From Acidobacteriota bacterium (lineage in GTDB: Bacteria; Acidobacteriota; Thermoanaerobaculia; Multivoradales; JBCCEF01): a stretch of DNA of 64,000 bases. The stretch covers positions 1 through 64,000 of the forward strand of contig JBCCEF010000008.1 in assembly GCA_039030395.1 (NCBI GenBank). The letters are read 5' to 3'. Position numbers and translations under genes: made by a program. Of this stretch, positions 51,404-60,953 are shown one piece after another. Numbering within the stretch: position 1 is the first letter of the stretch; the number at the start of each line of letters is the position of its first letter. A model generated the notes under the pieces. That model saw nothing but the letters and a program-made list of their open reading frames with translations. It ran no database searches and was not told the origin of the DNA.

Positions 51404-53355
51404 GACCGCACGCTTCCGGACGCCGGCCCGCTCGGCGGATCGACGGTGGAGGAACGCGCCGCCGGCGAGGGCGACGGATCCGCCGAGAAGCCCACCGTCT
51501 GGGGGCTGCCCACGGCGTCCGTCACTTCGACCTCCGCCACCTTCTTCTTGTCCGTCAAGCTGGCCAGCCAGAAAACGAAGGCGATGAGCAGGAAGAAGAT
51601 CAGCACCGTGAAAGACACCACTTTGGTGGCGTAGCCGAGGGTCGGCGTGAAGGCGTCCACCGAGGTGTCGCGGATGACGCCGTAGACGTGCCAGTGCTGA
51701 CGCAGGCCGGATCGCACGTAGCCCATCAGCCCCATCAGCCAGGTGAAGGTCACCGCCAACACGATCAGGGCGTACTGCGACCGGTGGTCGATCTTGCCCC
51801 AGTTGGTGGTGGTGGTGCGGGCGCCGCGCAAGAGCGGGATGTCGATGATCGTCACCAGGACCATCGCCAGCAGCACCGCGCCGACTTGTGGAATGGACAG
51901 TTTGATGCGTACCGACGCCTCGACGAAGTAGCCGAGCACGCCGAAGAACACCACCGCCACCGCCGCCAGGCCGAGGATGCCGCCCTCCAGGCGATTGCCG
52001 AATTTGGCCCAGGAGACGGTCGGGAAGCGGCCGCTCCGACGGTACAGCAGAAAACTCAAGAAGGTCGCCAGGATCATCAGGTTGACGGCGGTGTTCTTGG
52101 CCGCCATCACTCCCAGGTAGCCGAGCTTCGGGTGGCGGGCGCCGCCCATCTGCTGGATCTCCTGGGCGCTGGAGATCGGCGAGCTGGGGGTGGCCCATAC
52201 GGCAAAGCACACCACGATGATCAGCAGCAACCACTTGATGTAGGGCCGGAAGCGTTCCGCCCCTTCGATGCGGCCCATGCCCATCCACAGGTACCAGTTG
52301 GCAAACAGAAACAGGTTGCCGATCAGGATCGCCTGGATGATGAATAGCCAGGAGAAGGCGCCGCCCATCATCTGCAAGCCCATGGTCTGCGAGAAGGCGT
52401 AGATCTCCGACGCCAGCCAGTAGCCGGCGAAGGGCAGCGGCAGCAGGCCGGCGATGGCGACGAAGTTGCCGATGTAGCCCATCCAGTCGTAGTGGGCACG
52501 CTCTTCGGCGGTGCGCGCCTTCAAGAACTTGTAGGCCGCGTAGGCGCCGGCGATGGAGCCACCGAAGGCGACGTTGGCGATGATGCGGTGGATGTTGATC
52601 GGCATCCAGGTGTAATTGGTTACAGCTTCCCAGGTGCTGATCAGGGCGCCGCTCTCGGACACCCCCTGCGGCGAGGTCATGAAGGTCAGCCAGGCGTTGG
52701 CGATGAACATGATGCCGGTGCCGACCACGTTGAGCATGATGCCCAGAAAGATGTGGAACTTGGCCGAGAACTTCCCCCAGCCGTAGTAGTAGGCATAGAG
52801 GAAGCCCGCTTCGGCGAAGAACAGCAGCACGTAGGGCAGGAAGGTCGGCGAGAACACCGACATCAGATAGTTGGTGAATTTCGGGTACAGGATGATGAGC
52901 ATGAAGGTCAGCCCCGCACCGAAGGTGGCGGTGAGGGAGAAGGACACGGAGAGCAGCTTGGTGAACTCGTAGGCCAGCTTGTCGTACCGCATGTCGCCAG
53001 TGCGGTAGCCGATGAACTCGATGACCACCGCGAACATCGGCACCGCCAGCACAAAGGCCGCAAACAGCAGGTGGAGCTGCGCCACGATCCAGATCGCCAC
53101 CCGGCTGCCAACCTTCGGGAAGGCCCGGTACTCGGCTTCCTCGTAGGGCCGCGCCATGGCCTCCGCTTCGTCTGCCTCGGCCTGTTCCAGGAGCGCCTCG
53201 TCGCGCGGCGTGGTGGGAGCTTCCGCCGTGCGCACCGGCGAGCGATAGGACAGTTCGGTGTCGATGGTGAAGGCGAGCCAGGTGGCGCCGACGCCGGCCA
53301 GCACGAAGGCCAGCACGCCGAGGCCGATGAGCATCTTGGGAGTCTTCGCCGTCAC
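51400..53355 (-). CDS. CydA-like cytochrome b (bd-oxidase superfamily subunit I), extended
   Basis: The 651-residue product has about fourteen membrane helices, longer than CydA (~520). His in WIVAQLHLLFAAF corresponds to the haem b595 ligand, His in INIHRIIANVAFGG to the b558 ligand, and Met in LQMMGGAFSW to its partner. GTGIMFIANAWLTFMTSPQG is the family block. No long Q-loop is obvious and no cydB is present; c-type cytochromes surround it, as in cytochrome c-linked members of the superfamily. GTG 53355 follows GAGGAG by 5 nt. It is probably the oxygen- or quinol-reactive subunit of the cluster. Confidence 0.85.
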   Translation of the reverse strand: MTAKTPKMLIGLGVLAFVLAGVGATWLAFTIDTELSYRSPVRTAEAPTTPRDEALLEQAEADEAEAMARPYEEAEYRAFPKVGSRVAIWIVAQLHLLFAAFVLAVPMFAVVIEFIGYRTGDMRYDKLAYEFTKLLSVSFSLTATFGAGLTFMLIILYPKFTNYLMSVFSPTFLPYVLLFFAEAGFLYAYYYGWGKFSAKFHIFLGIMLNVVGTGIMFIANAWLTFMTSPQGVSESGALISTWEAVTNYTWMPINIHRIIANVAFGGSIAGAYAAYKFLKARTAEERAHYDWMGYIGNFVAIAGLLPLPFAGYWLASEIYAFSQTMGLQMMGGAFSWLFIIQAILIGNLFLFANWYLWMGMGRIEGAERFRPYIKWLLLIIVVCFAVWATPSSPISSAQEIQQMGGARHPKLGYLGVMAAKNTAVNLMILATFLSFLLYRRSGRFPTVSWAKFGNRLEGGILGLAAVAVVFFGVLGYFVEASVRIKLSIPQVGAVLLAMVLVTIIDIPLLRGARTTTTNWGKIDHRSQYALIVLAVTFTWLMGLMGYVRSGLRQHWHVYGVIRDTSVDAFTPTLGYATKVVSFTVLIFFLLIAFVFWLASLTDKKKVAEVEVTDAVGSPQTVGFSADPSPSPAARSSTVDPPSGPASGSVRS

Positions 53356-53397
53356 GACAGCTCCTCGCGCTGGCACCTCATCTCGAGGCAGATCATC

Positions 53398-53973
53398 CTA
53401 CGGCCCCTCACTCTGGAGCTCACGTACCCGGGCCACGATCGCCCAGCGGTCCTCCGGCGGGATCGGATAGCGGTAGCCGGACATCAGCCCCAGGCCGTTG
53501 GTGATGACCCCATAGAGCTCGCCGTCGGACAGGCCGCGGATGCGCTCCTCGTGCAAATCGGCGGACTCGACTCCACCCTGCTCGAAAAAGGCGCCGCGAC
53601 CGCCACCGTTCTCACCGTGGCACGGTACGCAGTAGATGTCGTAGCGCTCGCGGCCGCGCACCAGCGTCGCCTCCTCGGAAGCAAAGGGCAGGGCCGCCCG
53701 CGGCATCGCCGCCACCGGCTGGCCGGTCTCGTCGAGGCCTTCTTCGAAGACCGTGTCTTCGCCCAGGGCGCCGCGCGCCACGGTGCCCGGCACCGGCGGC
53801 CGCATGGTGGCGCCATCGGCGAAGAAGGCGCTGGCCGCCTGCGCCTCGTAGCGCGGCTGGTCGTCCATGTTCGGCACCAGGTGGAAGGGCGGGCGGCTAG
53901 AGGTACAGCCCCGGCAGCCGGCGAGGCTCGCCAGCAGCAGCACGAAACCACCCCACCGCAGCGAGTGGCTCAT
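53398..53973 (-). CDS. ActE-like monohaem cytochrome c lipoprotein
   Basis: The 191-residue product has the lipoprotein signal VLLLASLAGCRGC. The middle region FHLVPNMDDQPRYEAQAASAFFADGATMRPPVPGTVARG is typical of the small cytochrome subunit of alternative complex III. The haem motif YCVPCHGENGGGRG is followed by a Tyr/Met region GLGLMSGYRYPIPPEDRWAI. The start overlaps the ActB-like stop by 4 nt. It should pass electrons from the Fe-S/haem subunits. Confidence 0.87.
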   Translation of the reverse strand: MSHSLRWGGFVLLLASLAGCRGCTSSRPPFHLVPNMDDQPRYEAQAASAFFADGATMRPPVPGTVARGALGEDTVFEEGLDETGQPVAAMPRAALPFASEEATLVRGRERYDIYCVPCHGENGGGRGAFFEQGGVESADLHEERIRGLSDGELYGVITNGLGLMSGYRYPIPPEDRWAIVARVRELQSEGP

Positions 53974-56930
53974 CCCGCAGCCTCCTTGCTCCAGGCGGGA
54001 TTCGGATTGCGCAGCTTGGCGAGATACGAGGTGCGAGGCTTGTTGTTGAGTTCCGCCAGCATCACGTAGTTGCGCGGCTCGCTCTTGGCCACTACCACCC
54101 GGCTGGTCTCGTCGGTGATGTCGCCGAAGGTGATGCAGTCCGCCGGACAGGCCTGCTGGCAGGCGGACCTCACGTCGCCGTCGGCGAGCGCTCGCGAGGC
54201 GCGCTTGGCCGCGATCTTCGCCTGATTGATGCGCTGGATGCAGTAGGTGCACTTCTCCATCACGCCCCGGGAGCGCACCGTGACGTCCGGATTCATCGCC
54301 ACCTTCATCAACTCCGGGGTGTCCTTGGTGTAGTTGAAGAAGTTGAAGCGCCGCACCTTGTAGGGGCAGTTGTTCGAACAGTAGCGGGTGCCGATGCAGC
54401 GGTTGTAGACCATCGCGTTGATGCCTTCGCGATCGTGCACCGTCGCCGCCACCGGACAGACTTGCTCGCAGGGAGCGTTCTCGCAGTGCTGACAGGACAC
54501 CGGCTGGAAGACCACCTCCGGCGCTGCCGGGTCGCCATTGAAGTAGCGATCGATGCGCAGCCAATGCATCTCGCGGCCGAGGGCCACTTGCTCCTTGCCC
54601 ACCACCGGGATGTTGTTTTCGCTCTGGCAGGCGACGACGCAGGCGTTACAGCCGATGCAGGCGTTCAGATCAATCGCCATTCCCCATTGCGGACCGATGT
54701 CGTAGACCGGCTCTTCCCACAGCGAGCCGAGGTGGAGTTTCGCCTCCGGCGCCTGGGCGAAGGCCGGCTCCGCCCGGAACTGGTCGAGGGTGCCCTCGCG
54801 CACCAGCGGCCGCCCTTCGAGGGACCAGTGCTCCTGCGTTTGGGCCAGCAAATAGTCACCGCCCAGCACCTCCACCGCCAGGCCGCTGCCGCCGCCCGGC
54901 GCCTCGGAGGTCCTGAGCGCGAAGGCATCGACTCCGACCGCCGTTCCCACCCGCCCGGCATGGCGCCGGCCGTAGCCCAGGGCCAGCGCGACGGAGCCTT
55001 CCGCCTGCCCTGGCAGCACCCAGGCCGGTGCTTCGACGCTGCGCTTCCGGTAGGTCAGGCGAACCCGGTCGCCGGTGGAAACCCCCAGGCCTTCGGCCGT
55101 CGCCGGGGCGAAGAGGGCGGCGTTGTCCCAGGTGATCTTGGTGATCGGATCCGGCAGCTCCTGCAGCCAGCCCAGGTTGGCGTAGCGGCCGTCCCACAGG
55201 TCGCTCGCCGGATGGAAGGTCAGTTCGAGATCACCGCTCGCGGCAGTCGAAGAGCCGCCCGCCGGCGCGTTGGCGGCCACCGCCACCGCCGACGCCGCGG
55301 AGCCTTCCGCCACGCCATCGTGCAGGGTCCGCCGCCAGGTTTTCTCGTCGATACCGAAGGGGGTGTCGCCCCAGGTCTTCCGCACCAGTTCGTAGCCGGC
55401 GGTTTCGGCCTCGCCGGCCAGCATGGCGAGCACCTCGATGGCGCCGCGGCCGTGCCACAGGGGAGCAATCAACGGCTGCACGATGCTCAAGGTGCCGTCC
55501 GCCGCCCGGGCGTCGCTCCAGGCTTCGAGGAAGTGCGCTTCCGGCAGGTGCCAGGTGGCACGCTCGCCGGTCTCGTCGCGATAAAGGCCGAGGTGGATGG
55601 TGTTCGGCACCGCGGCCATCGCCTCGCCGAAGGCCAAATCCGCCGGCGCATCGAATACCGGATTGACGCCGAGGGTGACCAGGGTGTTGACGGAGCCGTC
55701 GGCCATCGCCGTAACCAGTCCGGCGAGCGCCTCTTCCGTTACCGCGTCGTCCGGGCCGGCCGGATGCAGAGTGACCGTGCGGCCGATGGCGCCCAGGGCG
55801 CTGTGGATCGCCAGCACCGCGCCGTGCACTTCCGGCGGCAGCTCCGGGGCGGCGATCACCAGGGCGGCGGATCCGGCGGCCCGCAGGTCCGCGACGATCG
55901 CGTCGAGCTGGGCCGCAACCGCAGCCGGCAGATCTCCTCCGCCGCCACCCCCGGCGCCGAGGGCCGCCGCCAGGGCCGAAGCCAAGGCCGGAAGCTGATC
56001 GAATCGCAGCGGAATGCGGTGATCCGCCGCCGCGCCGGTGACGGTCAGCGTGCTTTCGACGGAATACAGGCGGTTCATCGTGCCGCCGTCCACTCCGCGG
56101 CGCCGGCCGGCGGCGAAGCCGCGGCCATGGCGCAAAGCGTCGCCGCCGGTGAGCAGCGGATCGGCCCCCAGGGTGACGATCACCTCCGCCTCGTCCAGGT
56201 GATGAACCGGCCGCAAGGCTTGGCCGGTGGCCGCCTCGATACCGGCTACTACCCGGCCCTCGTGGATCGGCTCCCACACCACCCAGCGGGCGGCCGGGTA
56301 GCGCTGACGGAAAGCTTCCGCCAACCGGTCCCGGGTGGGCGACGGGTCGAGCCCGGCGAGCACCGCCAGGTCCGCGCCGTCGGCGGCGCCGTCGCCGCGG
56401 TTCTGGGCCCAGTAGGCGGCGAAATCGTCCCAGGTGGCCTCCTCCGGGTCACCGTCCTCGGCGCCGTGGCGGTGCGGATGCTGGGAGCGGTCCGGATCGT
56501 AGAGGTGGAGGGTCGAGGCCAGCATCCATGCATTGGCCGCCCCGCCGGAGGACGGATGGAGTGGATTGCCCTCGAGCTTGGTGGGCCGGCCGCCGTGGCT
56601 TTCGACCAGCGCGCCAAAGGCATGACCGCCCTGCTTGAAGGTGGTGGCGTAAAACTCGGCGATGCCTGGAATGCGGCCTTCCGGCGCGTTGACGTAGGGG
56701 ACGATGGTCTCCACCGGCCGCCGGCAGCCGACCGCACCGCCGAGGGCGACGGTGGCCCCCATCAGCCCGAGCATCTTCCGGCGGCTGATGCCGTCCGGCG
56801 TCTCGGAAGCACCCTCGGGGAACTCGTCCACCGCAGGCGCCGGCTCCGGAGCGGCAGTCCGCCACCTTTCCAGACTCCGCCAGTAGGCCTTGTCCGGGGC
56901 GGACGCTCGTCGTGTGCGGGGCTTCGTCAT
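53970..56930 (-). CDS. actB: ActB-like Tat-exported molybdopterin/Fe-S fusion protein
   Basis: The 986-residue product fits the TAT-variant-translocated molybdopterin-oxidoreductase family (ActB). The twin-arginine-type signal [24 protein letters not shown] lies at residues ~45-70, after a conserved YWRSLERW. The molybdopterin-fold region spans ~80-700, where a cofactor is often absent in ActB. The C-terminal ferredoxin-like domain holds four Cys clusters ([49 protein letters not shown]... CQQACP). It transfers electrons in alternative complex III. ATG 56930 is 4 bp after the ActA-like stop. Confidence 0.92.
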   Translation of the reverse strand: MTKPRTRRASAPDKAYWRSLERWRTAAPEPAPAVDEFPEGASETPDGISRRKMLGLMGATVALGGAVGCRRPVETIVPYVNAPEGRIPGIAEFYATTFKQGGHAFGALVESHGGRPTKLEGNPLHPSSGGAANAWMLASTLHLYDPDRSQHPHRHGAEDGDPEEATWDDFAAYWAQNRGDGAADGADLAVLAGLDPSPTRDRLAEAFRQRYPAARWVVWEPIHEGRVVAGIEAATGQALRPVHHLDEAEVIVTLGADPLLTGGDALRHGRGFAAGRRRGVDGGTMNRLYSVESTLTVTGAAADHRIPLRFDQLPALASALAAALGAGGGGGGDLPAAVAAQLDAIVADLRAAGSAALVIAAPELPPEVHGAVLAIHSALGAIGRTVTLHPAGPDDAVTEEALAGLVTAMADGSVNTLVTLGVNPVFDAPADLAFGEAMAAVPNTIHLGLYRDETGERATWHLPEAHFLEAWSDARAADGTLSIVQPLIAPLWHGRGAIEVLAMLAGEAETAGYELVRKTWGDTPFGIDEKTWRRTLHDGVAEGSAASAVAVAANAPAGGSSTAASGDLELTFHPASDLWDGRYANLGWLQELPDPITKITWDNAALFAPATAEGLGVSTGDRVRLTYRKRSVEAPAWVLPGQAEGSVALALGYGRRHAGRVGTAVGVDAFALRTSEAPGGGSGLAVEVLGGDYLLAQTQEHWSLEGRPLVREGTLDQFRAEPAFAQAPEAKLHLGSLWEEPVYDIGPQWGMAIDLNACIGCNACVVACQSENNIPVVGKEQVALGREMHWLRIDRYFNGDPAAPEVVFQPVSCQHCENAPCEQVCPVAATVHDREGINAMVYNRCIGTRYCSNNCPYKVRRFNFFNYTKDTPELMKVAMNPDVTVRSRGVMEKCTYCIQRINQAKIAAKRASRALADGDVRSACQQACPADCITFGDITDETSRVVVAKSEPRNYVMLAELNNKPRTSYLAKLRNPNPAWSKEAAG

Positions 56931-56934
56931 GGCA

Positions 56935-57582
56935 TCACCGATGGCAAGCCGAGCAGTCTTCCGGCGGCGCAATCTGCAGGTCGGCGATCACAGCTTGAGC
57001 GAAGATGAGCTGGTCGTCCGGCGGAATCCAGGTGGTGTTGGTCAATTCCTCTCGCGGACGCAGGTGCATCTCCGGCTGCCGGTGGCACTCCAAGCACCAG
57101 GCCATGGAGAGGGGCTCGACCTGCCGCACCACCTCCATCGAGCGGATATCGCCGTGGCAACTGGAACAACCGACGCCGGCCAGCAGGTGAACGCTGTGAT
57201 CGAAGTAGGAATAGTCCGCCAGGTCGTGGATTCGGATCCACTCCATCGGCCGCCCGGTCGCAGCGCTCTCATACAGCGGCTGGAGCGATTCCTTGTCGCG
57301 GCCGACGAGCTGATGGCAATTCATGCACACCTGCGTCGGCGGCACCGAGGCCACCGCCGAGACCTCCACTGCACCGTGGCAGTAGCGGCAGTCGAGGCGC
57401 ATGTCGCCAGCGTGCAGCTTGTGGCTGAAGGGCACCGGCTGCCGCGGCTGGTAACCGACTTCGAGATGTTTCGGGGAGAGGAAATACCAGACGAAAGCGC
57501 TTCCCAAAGCCGGCACCAATAGCGCCACGCCGGCGGCCACGACCGGTAGACGATTGATGCGCTTAGGGAAAATCTGCGCCAA
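56935..57582 (-). CDS. actA: ActA-like pentahaem cytochrome c
   Basis: The 215-residue product has one N-terminal helix (LPVVAAGVALLVPALGSAFVWYFL) and five CxxCH motifs: CRYCH, CMNCH, CSSCH, CLECH and CSACH. PFSHKLHAGDM, PPTQVCMNCHQ and MEWIRIHDLADYSYFDHSVH supply distal His. This is the ActA cytochrome of alternative complex III. TTG 57582 is the best start: it yields LAQIFPKRINRLP, the usual N-terminus, and AGAGGT lies ~8 nt upstream. It is the first gene of the respiratory operon. Confidence 0.9.
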   Translation of the reverse strand: MAQIFPKRINRLPVVAAGVALLVPALGSAFVWYFLSPKHLEVGYQPRQPVPFSHKLHAGDMRLDCRYCHGAVEVSAVASVPPTQVCMNCHQLVGRDKESLQPLYESAATGRPMEWIRIHDLADYSYFDHSVHLLAGVGCSSCHGDIRSMEVVRQVEPLSMAWCLECHRQPEMHLRPREELTNTTWIPPDDQLIFAQAVIADLQIAPPEDCSACHR

Positions 57583-57651
57583 TTCTAAAAACCTCTGGGA
57601 AGCAGGCGCATTCGCGTGGCGCCGCTTCCAAGGATGTAAGTTGTCCTTTCG

Positions 57652-57681
57652 AGGATACGTGGCCGATCCGGAAACTGTCAA
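57652..57681 (-). promoter_or_regulatory. Promoter of the actA-led respiratory operon
   Basis: On the minus strand a perfect -35 TTGACA (57681-57676), an 18-bp spacer and -10 TATCCT (57657-57652) are seen. The start would be near 57645, leaving a leader of about 60 nt before the TTG at 57582. No repressor palindrome was noticed around it. Confidence 0.65.
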
Positions 57682-57752
57682 GGAAGGCTCCGGCGAAGCG
57701 GAGCAAGGGCCTTCGGGGGATTTTGCTGTTTGGAACTAGCCGCCTGGCGCCG

Positions 57753-58178
57753 CTACCAGCTCATCCGGTAGAGCATCCAATACACCATCACCCCGGTGAC
57801 CGAAACGTACAGCCAGATGGGCAGCGTCCAGCGGGCGATCTTGCGGTGCTGGTCGAAGCGCTCGCGGAGCGCCCGCACCAAGGTGATGATCGCCAGGAAG
57901 GGCACCGAGGCGGCGAGGATGGTGTGGCTCAGGAGGATGGTGAAGTAGACCGTCCGCGCCGTGCCGGTGCCGGTGAAGCGCACGGACCCCACCTGGAAGT
58001 GGTAGACCAGGTAGGAGATCAGGAACAGCACCGACAGGCCGACGGCGGCGAGCATGCAGGCCCGGTGGGCGGCGATGCGGCGCTGGCGGATGAGCACGAA
58101 GCCCACCACCAGCAGCACGCTGACCACCGAGTTGATGGCGGCGTTCAGGGTTGGCAAGAGGGTGAGATCGAACTCCAC
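57753..58178 (-). CDS. DUF420 membrane protein (cytochrome oxidase assembly-type)
   Basis: The 141-residue product has four membrane helices and the DUF420 pattern: LPTLNAAINSVVSVLLVVGFVLIRQRRIAAHRACML, then SYLVYHFQVG and FTILLSHTILA, and HRKIARWTLPIWLYVSVTGVMVYWMLY near the end. Related CtaM-type proteins help cytochrome aa3 assembly. GTG 58178 follows GGGAGG by 7 nt; the longer ATG start at 58202 overlaps the HD gene and is less likely. It is adjacent to the act operon and a few kb from coxC/coxD. Confidence 0.87.
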   Translation of the reverse strand: MEFDLTLLPTLNAAINSVVSVLLVVGFVLIRQRRIAAHRACMLAAVGLSVLFLISYLVYHFQVGSVRFTGTGTARTVYFTILLSHTILAASVPFLAIITLVRALRERFDQHRKIARWTLPIWLYVSVTGVMVYWMLYRMSW

Positions 58179-58180
58179 CT

Positions 58181-58750
58181 TCAGACCTCCCGGGGCACCC
58201 ACCGAGAGCGCCGCGCCCGCAGCGCCTCGAACAGCTCGCGCACCGGCTCGAAACCGCCGTCGGGAAAGTTGTCTGGATTGTCCCAGAACTCCGCCAGCGC
58301 GCCGGTGCCCCAGCTCTCATAGGTGGTGACCTTGAGCATCAGTTGCAGCTTGTCGCAAGCCTTGACCAGCCGCGCTTCGGGCGTTTGACCGGCGGCGTAC
58401 TCTTCGTACAGCTCGCGCGAGCGCGCCGGCAGCGGCGCCAGCAGATCCTCGATCACCGCCCTCTCGGCATCCTTCTTGGCACCCGGCGGGAGGTACTTCG
58501 AAGCGGTGCGCGGCAGGTCGCCGATGCGCACCTCCGCCAGGTCGTGCACCAAGGCGATCTCGATGGCCCGAGGCACATCGATTCCCGCAAGGCGCGGCCC
58601 GAGGGCCCACACCAAGAACAGCACATGCCAGGAGTGTTCGGTCACGCTCTCGGCCTCCGCCACGCCGCGCAGCGTCCAGCCGGAGCGGGCGACGCGGTCG
58701 AGGCCTTGGAGTTCGAGGACGAGGTCGAGGAGGGAGTCGTTGCGGTGCAT
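58181..58750 (-). CDS. HD-domain hydrolase (YfbR/5'-deoxynucleotidase-like)
   Basis: The 189-residue product has the HD fold with ESVTEHSWHVLFLVWAL (H...H) and ALVHDLAEVRIGD (HD), followed by D in VKACDKLQLMLKV. This arrangement is typical of the YfbR/HDDC2 group that removes phosphate from deoxynucleoside monophosphates. It should be a metal-dependent phosphohydrolase; the exact substrate is uncertain. It ends 2 bp before the DUF420 start. Confidence 0.88.
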   Translation of the reverse strand: MHRNDSLLDLVLELQGLDRVARSGWTLRGVAEAESVTEHSWHVLFLVWALGPRLAGIDVPRAIEIALVHDLAEVRIGDLPRTASKYLPPGAKKDAERAVIEDLLAPLPARSRELYEEYAAGQTPEARLVKACDKLQLMLKVTTYESWGTGALAEFWDNPDNFPDGGFEPVRELFEALRARRSRWVPREV

Positions 58751-58765
58751 CGCGAGGAGACTATC

Positions 58766-59440
58766 TCAGCCCACGGGGGCCGTCGAATCACCTCGGGCGC
58801 CTTGGCCCGCAACCCCCTCGAGGAGCACCTTCGCCGCTCCGATCTCGTCGTCGTTGACGCCGTGGCCGAAGCCCGGATAGATGCGCCGGTCGACCGCCGC
58901 ACCCTGGCTCTGGAAGACCTTCGCGGACTCCTCCACCCGCCACAGCGGAACGTGGGGATCGACATCGCTGCAGCCGAGAAAGACCGGCGCGCCGTCGAAG
59001 GCTCCGCGCGCTGGCCACTCGGTGGCCGGCGGGCCGATCAAGCCGCCGCTCCAGGCGATCACGGCGCCGTAGCGGCGGGGCCGGCGCACCGCTGACTCCA
59101 GCGCCAGACAAGCACCCTGAGAGAAGCCGAGCAGCACCGTGCGCTCGGGCTCGACGCCTTCAGCTTCCAGGTCGTCGAGCACACCGCCGACCACCGCCAG
59201 CGCCGAGGACAGGGCCGGCTCGTTGTGTTCGAATGGGGCGACGAAGCGGTCCGGATACCAGGTGCCGCCCCGTGCCTGGGGGGCCCGGTAGGTCAAGTCA
59301 TGCCGGCCGAGCACCGAGGTCAGCCCGAGAATGCTCCCGGCGGTGGCGCCGCGGCCGTGGAGGAGCACCACGGCGCCGGCCGCCTCGGCGAGGGAAGTCC
59401 CGGCCTCGGCGATCCCTTGATCGGCGTGCCAGCCGCTCAC
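58766..59440 (-). CDS. MhqD-like alpha/beta hydrolase (carboxylesterase)
   Basis: The 224-residue product has nucleophile Ser in LLGFSQGACLALE, Asp in FLGCSDVDPHVP, and His in YPGFGHGVNDDE. The oxyanion region is VVLLHGRGATAGS. This belongs to the phospholipase/carboxylesterase family that includes MhqD of Firmicutes. The start is GTG, overlapping the dioxygenase stop as GTGA. With the dioxygenase and MarR gene it forms an Mhq-like set acting on quinone or aromatic electrophiles. Confidence 0.85.
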   Translation of the reverse strand: MSGWHADQGIAEAGTSLAEAAGAVVLLHGRGATAGSILGLTSVLGRHDLTYRAPQARGGTWYPDRFVAPFEHNEPALSSALAVVGGVLDDLEAEGVEPERTVLLGFSQGACLALESAVRRPRRYGAVIAWSGGLIGPPATEWPARGAFDGAPVFLGCSDVDPHVPLWRVEESAKVFQSQGAAVDRRIYPGFGHGVNDDEIGAAKVLLEGVAGQGARGDSTAPVG

Positions 59441-60402
59441 CCTGTGCCCCCCTCAACGCCGGACGTCGCCAGTTCCGGCAGCAGTCCCTCAATTTGTCCC
59501 CGGCGGCCTTCTAGCCAGGGCGGCAATCGCAGTTTGCCACCCAGCTCCTCGGGCGACTCATCCCGCAAGAAGCCGGGACCGTCCGTGGCGATCTCGAACA
59601 GTACGCCGCCGGGCTCGCGGAAGTAAATGGACTCGAAGTAGCGACGGTCCTGCACCGGCGTCACCCCGAGGCCGCCCTCGACCAGCGCTCCGCGCAGGTC
59701 GCGCTGATGGGCCTCGTCGTCGGCTCGCCAGGCGACGTGGTGGATGGTGCCGGCGCCCATCCGACCGGGCTCCGTGAGTGGCGCGGCCACCAGATCCACG
59801 AAGATTCCGGCGGGGCCGGCCGTGAAGCGACGACGGTCCGAGCCGTCCTCGGTCCACTTCATCCCGAGAGTGCCGGTCAGCAGCTCCGAGGTGGGATCGA
59901 GATTCCGCAGGGTGAAGGCCACCCCCGCGACGCCGACGATTCCCTCAGCATCCGACGGCGCCGTTTCCACCAGCTCCAGCAGCATGCCGTCCGGATCCCG
60001 GAGGCGCATCGCCGGGCGGCCGTAGCGATTCCGCGGCGCCTCACGCTCCACCTCATGACGGTCCAGCCGCTCGATCCAGCGCCCGAGGGAACCGTCCGCC
60101 ACGGCCAGGGAGACCACCGTCGTCTCCCCGCTACCGCGCGTCCCCCGCCGCGCCATCGACCAGGGGAAAAAGGTCAACAGCGTGCCCGGCCGGCCGATCT
60201 CGTCGCCGTAGTACAGGTGATAGGTGCCGGGATCGTCGAAATTCACCGTCTTCTTGACCAGCCGCAGCCCGAGGGCTCCGGCATAGAAGTCCACATTGCC
60301 CTGCGGCCGGCTGGCGATGGCGGTGACGTGGTGCAGGCCGCCCACGCCGGTGGTGGTGTTCCGCTGGCTCGTGTTCTCTTGGCTCATCGTCGGTTCGCTC
60401 AT
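59437..60402 (-). CDS. MhqO-like ring-cleaving dioxygenase (glyoxalase fold)
   Basis: The 321-residue product has two glyoxalase/VOC modules with metal ligands in VGGLHHVTAIA (His), MLLELVET (Glu), GTIHHVAWRA (His) and VLFEIATD (Glu), and the family blocks DFYAGALGLRLVKKTVNFDDPGTYHLYYGDE and RRYFESIYFREPGG. It would open catechol- or hydroquinone-like rings. It is preceded by an AT-rich leader with palindromes and the MarR gene, fitting the MhqR regulon layout. Confidence 0.88.
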   Translation of the reverse strand: MSEPTMSQENTSQRNTTTGVGGLHHVTAIASRPQGNVDFYAGALGLRLVKKTVNFDDPGTYHLYYGDEIGRPGTLLTFFPWSMARRGTRGSGETTVVSLAVADGSLGRWIERLDRHEVEREAPRNRYGRPAMRLRDPDGMLLELVETAPSDAEGIVGVAGVAFTLRNLDPTSELLTGTLGMKWTEDGSDRRRFTAGPAGIFVDLVAAPLTEPGRMGAGTIHHVAWRADDEAHQRDLRGALVEGGLGVTPVQDRRYFESIYFREPGGVLFEIATDGPGFLRDESPEELGGKLRLPPWLEGRRGQIEGLLPELATSGVEGGTG

Positions 60403-60435
60403 GGTCTCACCATCCTTCCTTACATTTCATTAAAT

Positions 60436-60471
60436 ATGATCACGACATCCGTTATAACGAATAAATGATCA
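60436..60471 (-). promoter_or_regulatory. Candidate MarR operator before the mhqO-like gene
   Basis: The palindrome CGTTATAACG (60450-60459) is flanked by direct ATGATCA copies (60436-60442 and 60465-60471), each containing the palindrome TGATCA. The whole stretch is AT-rich in a GC-rich region, 34 bp upstream of the dioxygenase ATG. Binding by the neighbouring MarR protein is inferred. Confidence 0.65.
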
Positions 60472-60488
60472 AAAAATTCCCGCCGCAG

Positions 60489-60953
60489 TCATTCCTCCCG
60501 GCGCACGGCTTCGAGAAGGCGGATCAGAGTGCGAATCTCCGCCTTCGGAAGATGGCCGAGAAACTCCTCCATCCATTGAAGGACCGGCCCGTCCAGCGCG
60601 GCCAGCAGGTCGAGTCCCTCGTCGGTCACCGCCACCCGCACCACCCGCCGATCGTCCTTTGCCCGCTCCCGCCGCGCCCAACCGGCTCGCTCCAGGCGAT
60701 CGACCAGCCGGGTGACGTCGGGCAGCGGCGTGACCATCCGCTCCCCCACCTCGCCGCAGGTCAACGTCTCCGGATGGGCGCCGCGCAGAATGCGCAGGGC
60801 GTTGTACTGGGTGGGGGTCAAACCGTGCGCTTTGAGACGCCGCGCGAGTTCCTGATCCAACATACCGGCGGTGCGCGCCAGGGCTAAGAAGGCCTCTTCG
60901 GCGGGGGTGCCGAAGGGCTTGGACTGGCGGAGTTCGTGGCGGAGGGTGCTCAT
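60489..60953 (-). CDS. MarR-family regulator (MhqR-like)
   Basis: The 154-residue winged helix-turn-helix protein has LTPTQYNALRILRGAHPETLTCGEVGERMVTPLPDVTRLVDRLERAGWARRERAKDDRRVVRVAVTDEG, the typical MarR core. A Cys in LTCGEVGERM sits in the DNA-binding domain and could sense electrophiles. It likely represses the downstream dioxygenase and hydrolase at the palindromic site between them. Its ATG overlaps the stop of the decayed toxin frame (TGATG). Confidence 0.92.
   Translation of the reverse strand: MSTLRHELRQSKPFGTPAEEAFLALARTAGMLDQELARRLKAHGLTPTQYNALRILRGAHPETLTCGEVGERMVTPLPDVTRLVDRLERAGWARRERAKDDRRVVRVAVTDEGLDLLAALDGPVLQWMEEFLGHLPKAEIRTLIRLLEAVRREE

Noticed and set aside
54435-57008. 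857-codon plus-strand frame opposite ActB
   Set aside because: It is antisense to a protein with a full set of Fe-S motifs, and has no domain or ribosome-binding site of its own.
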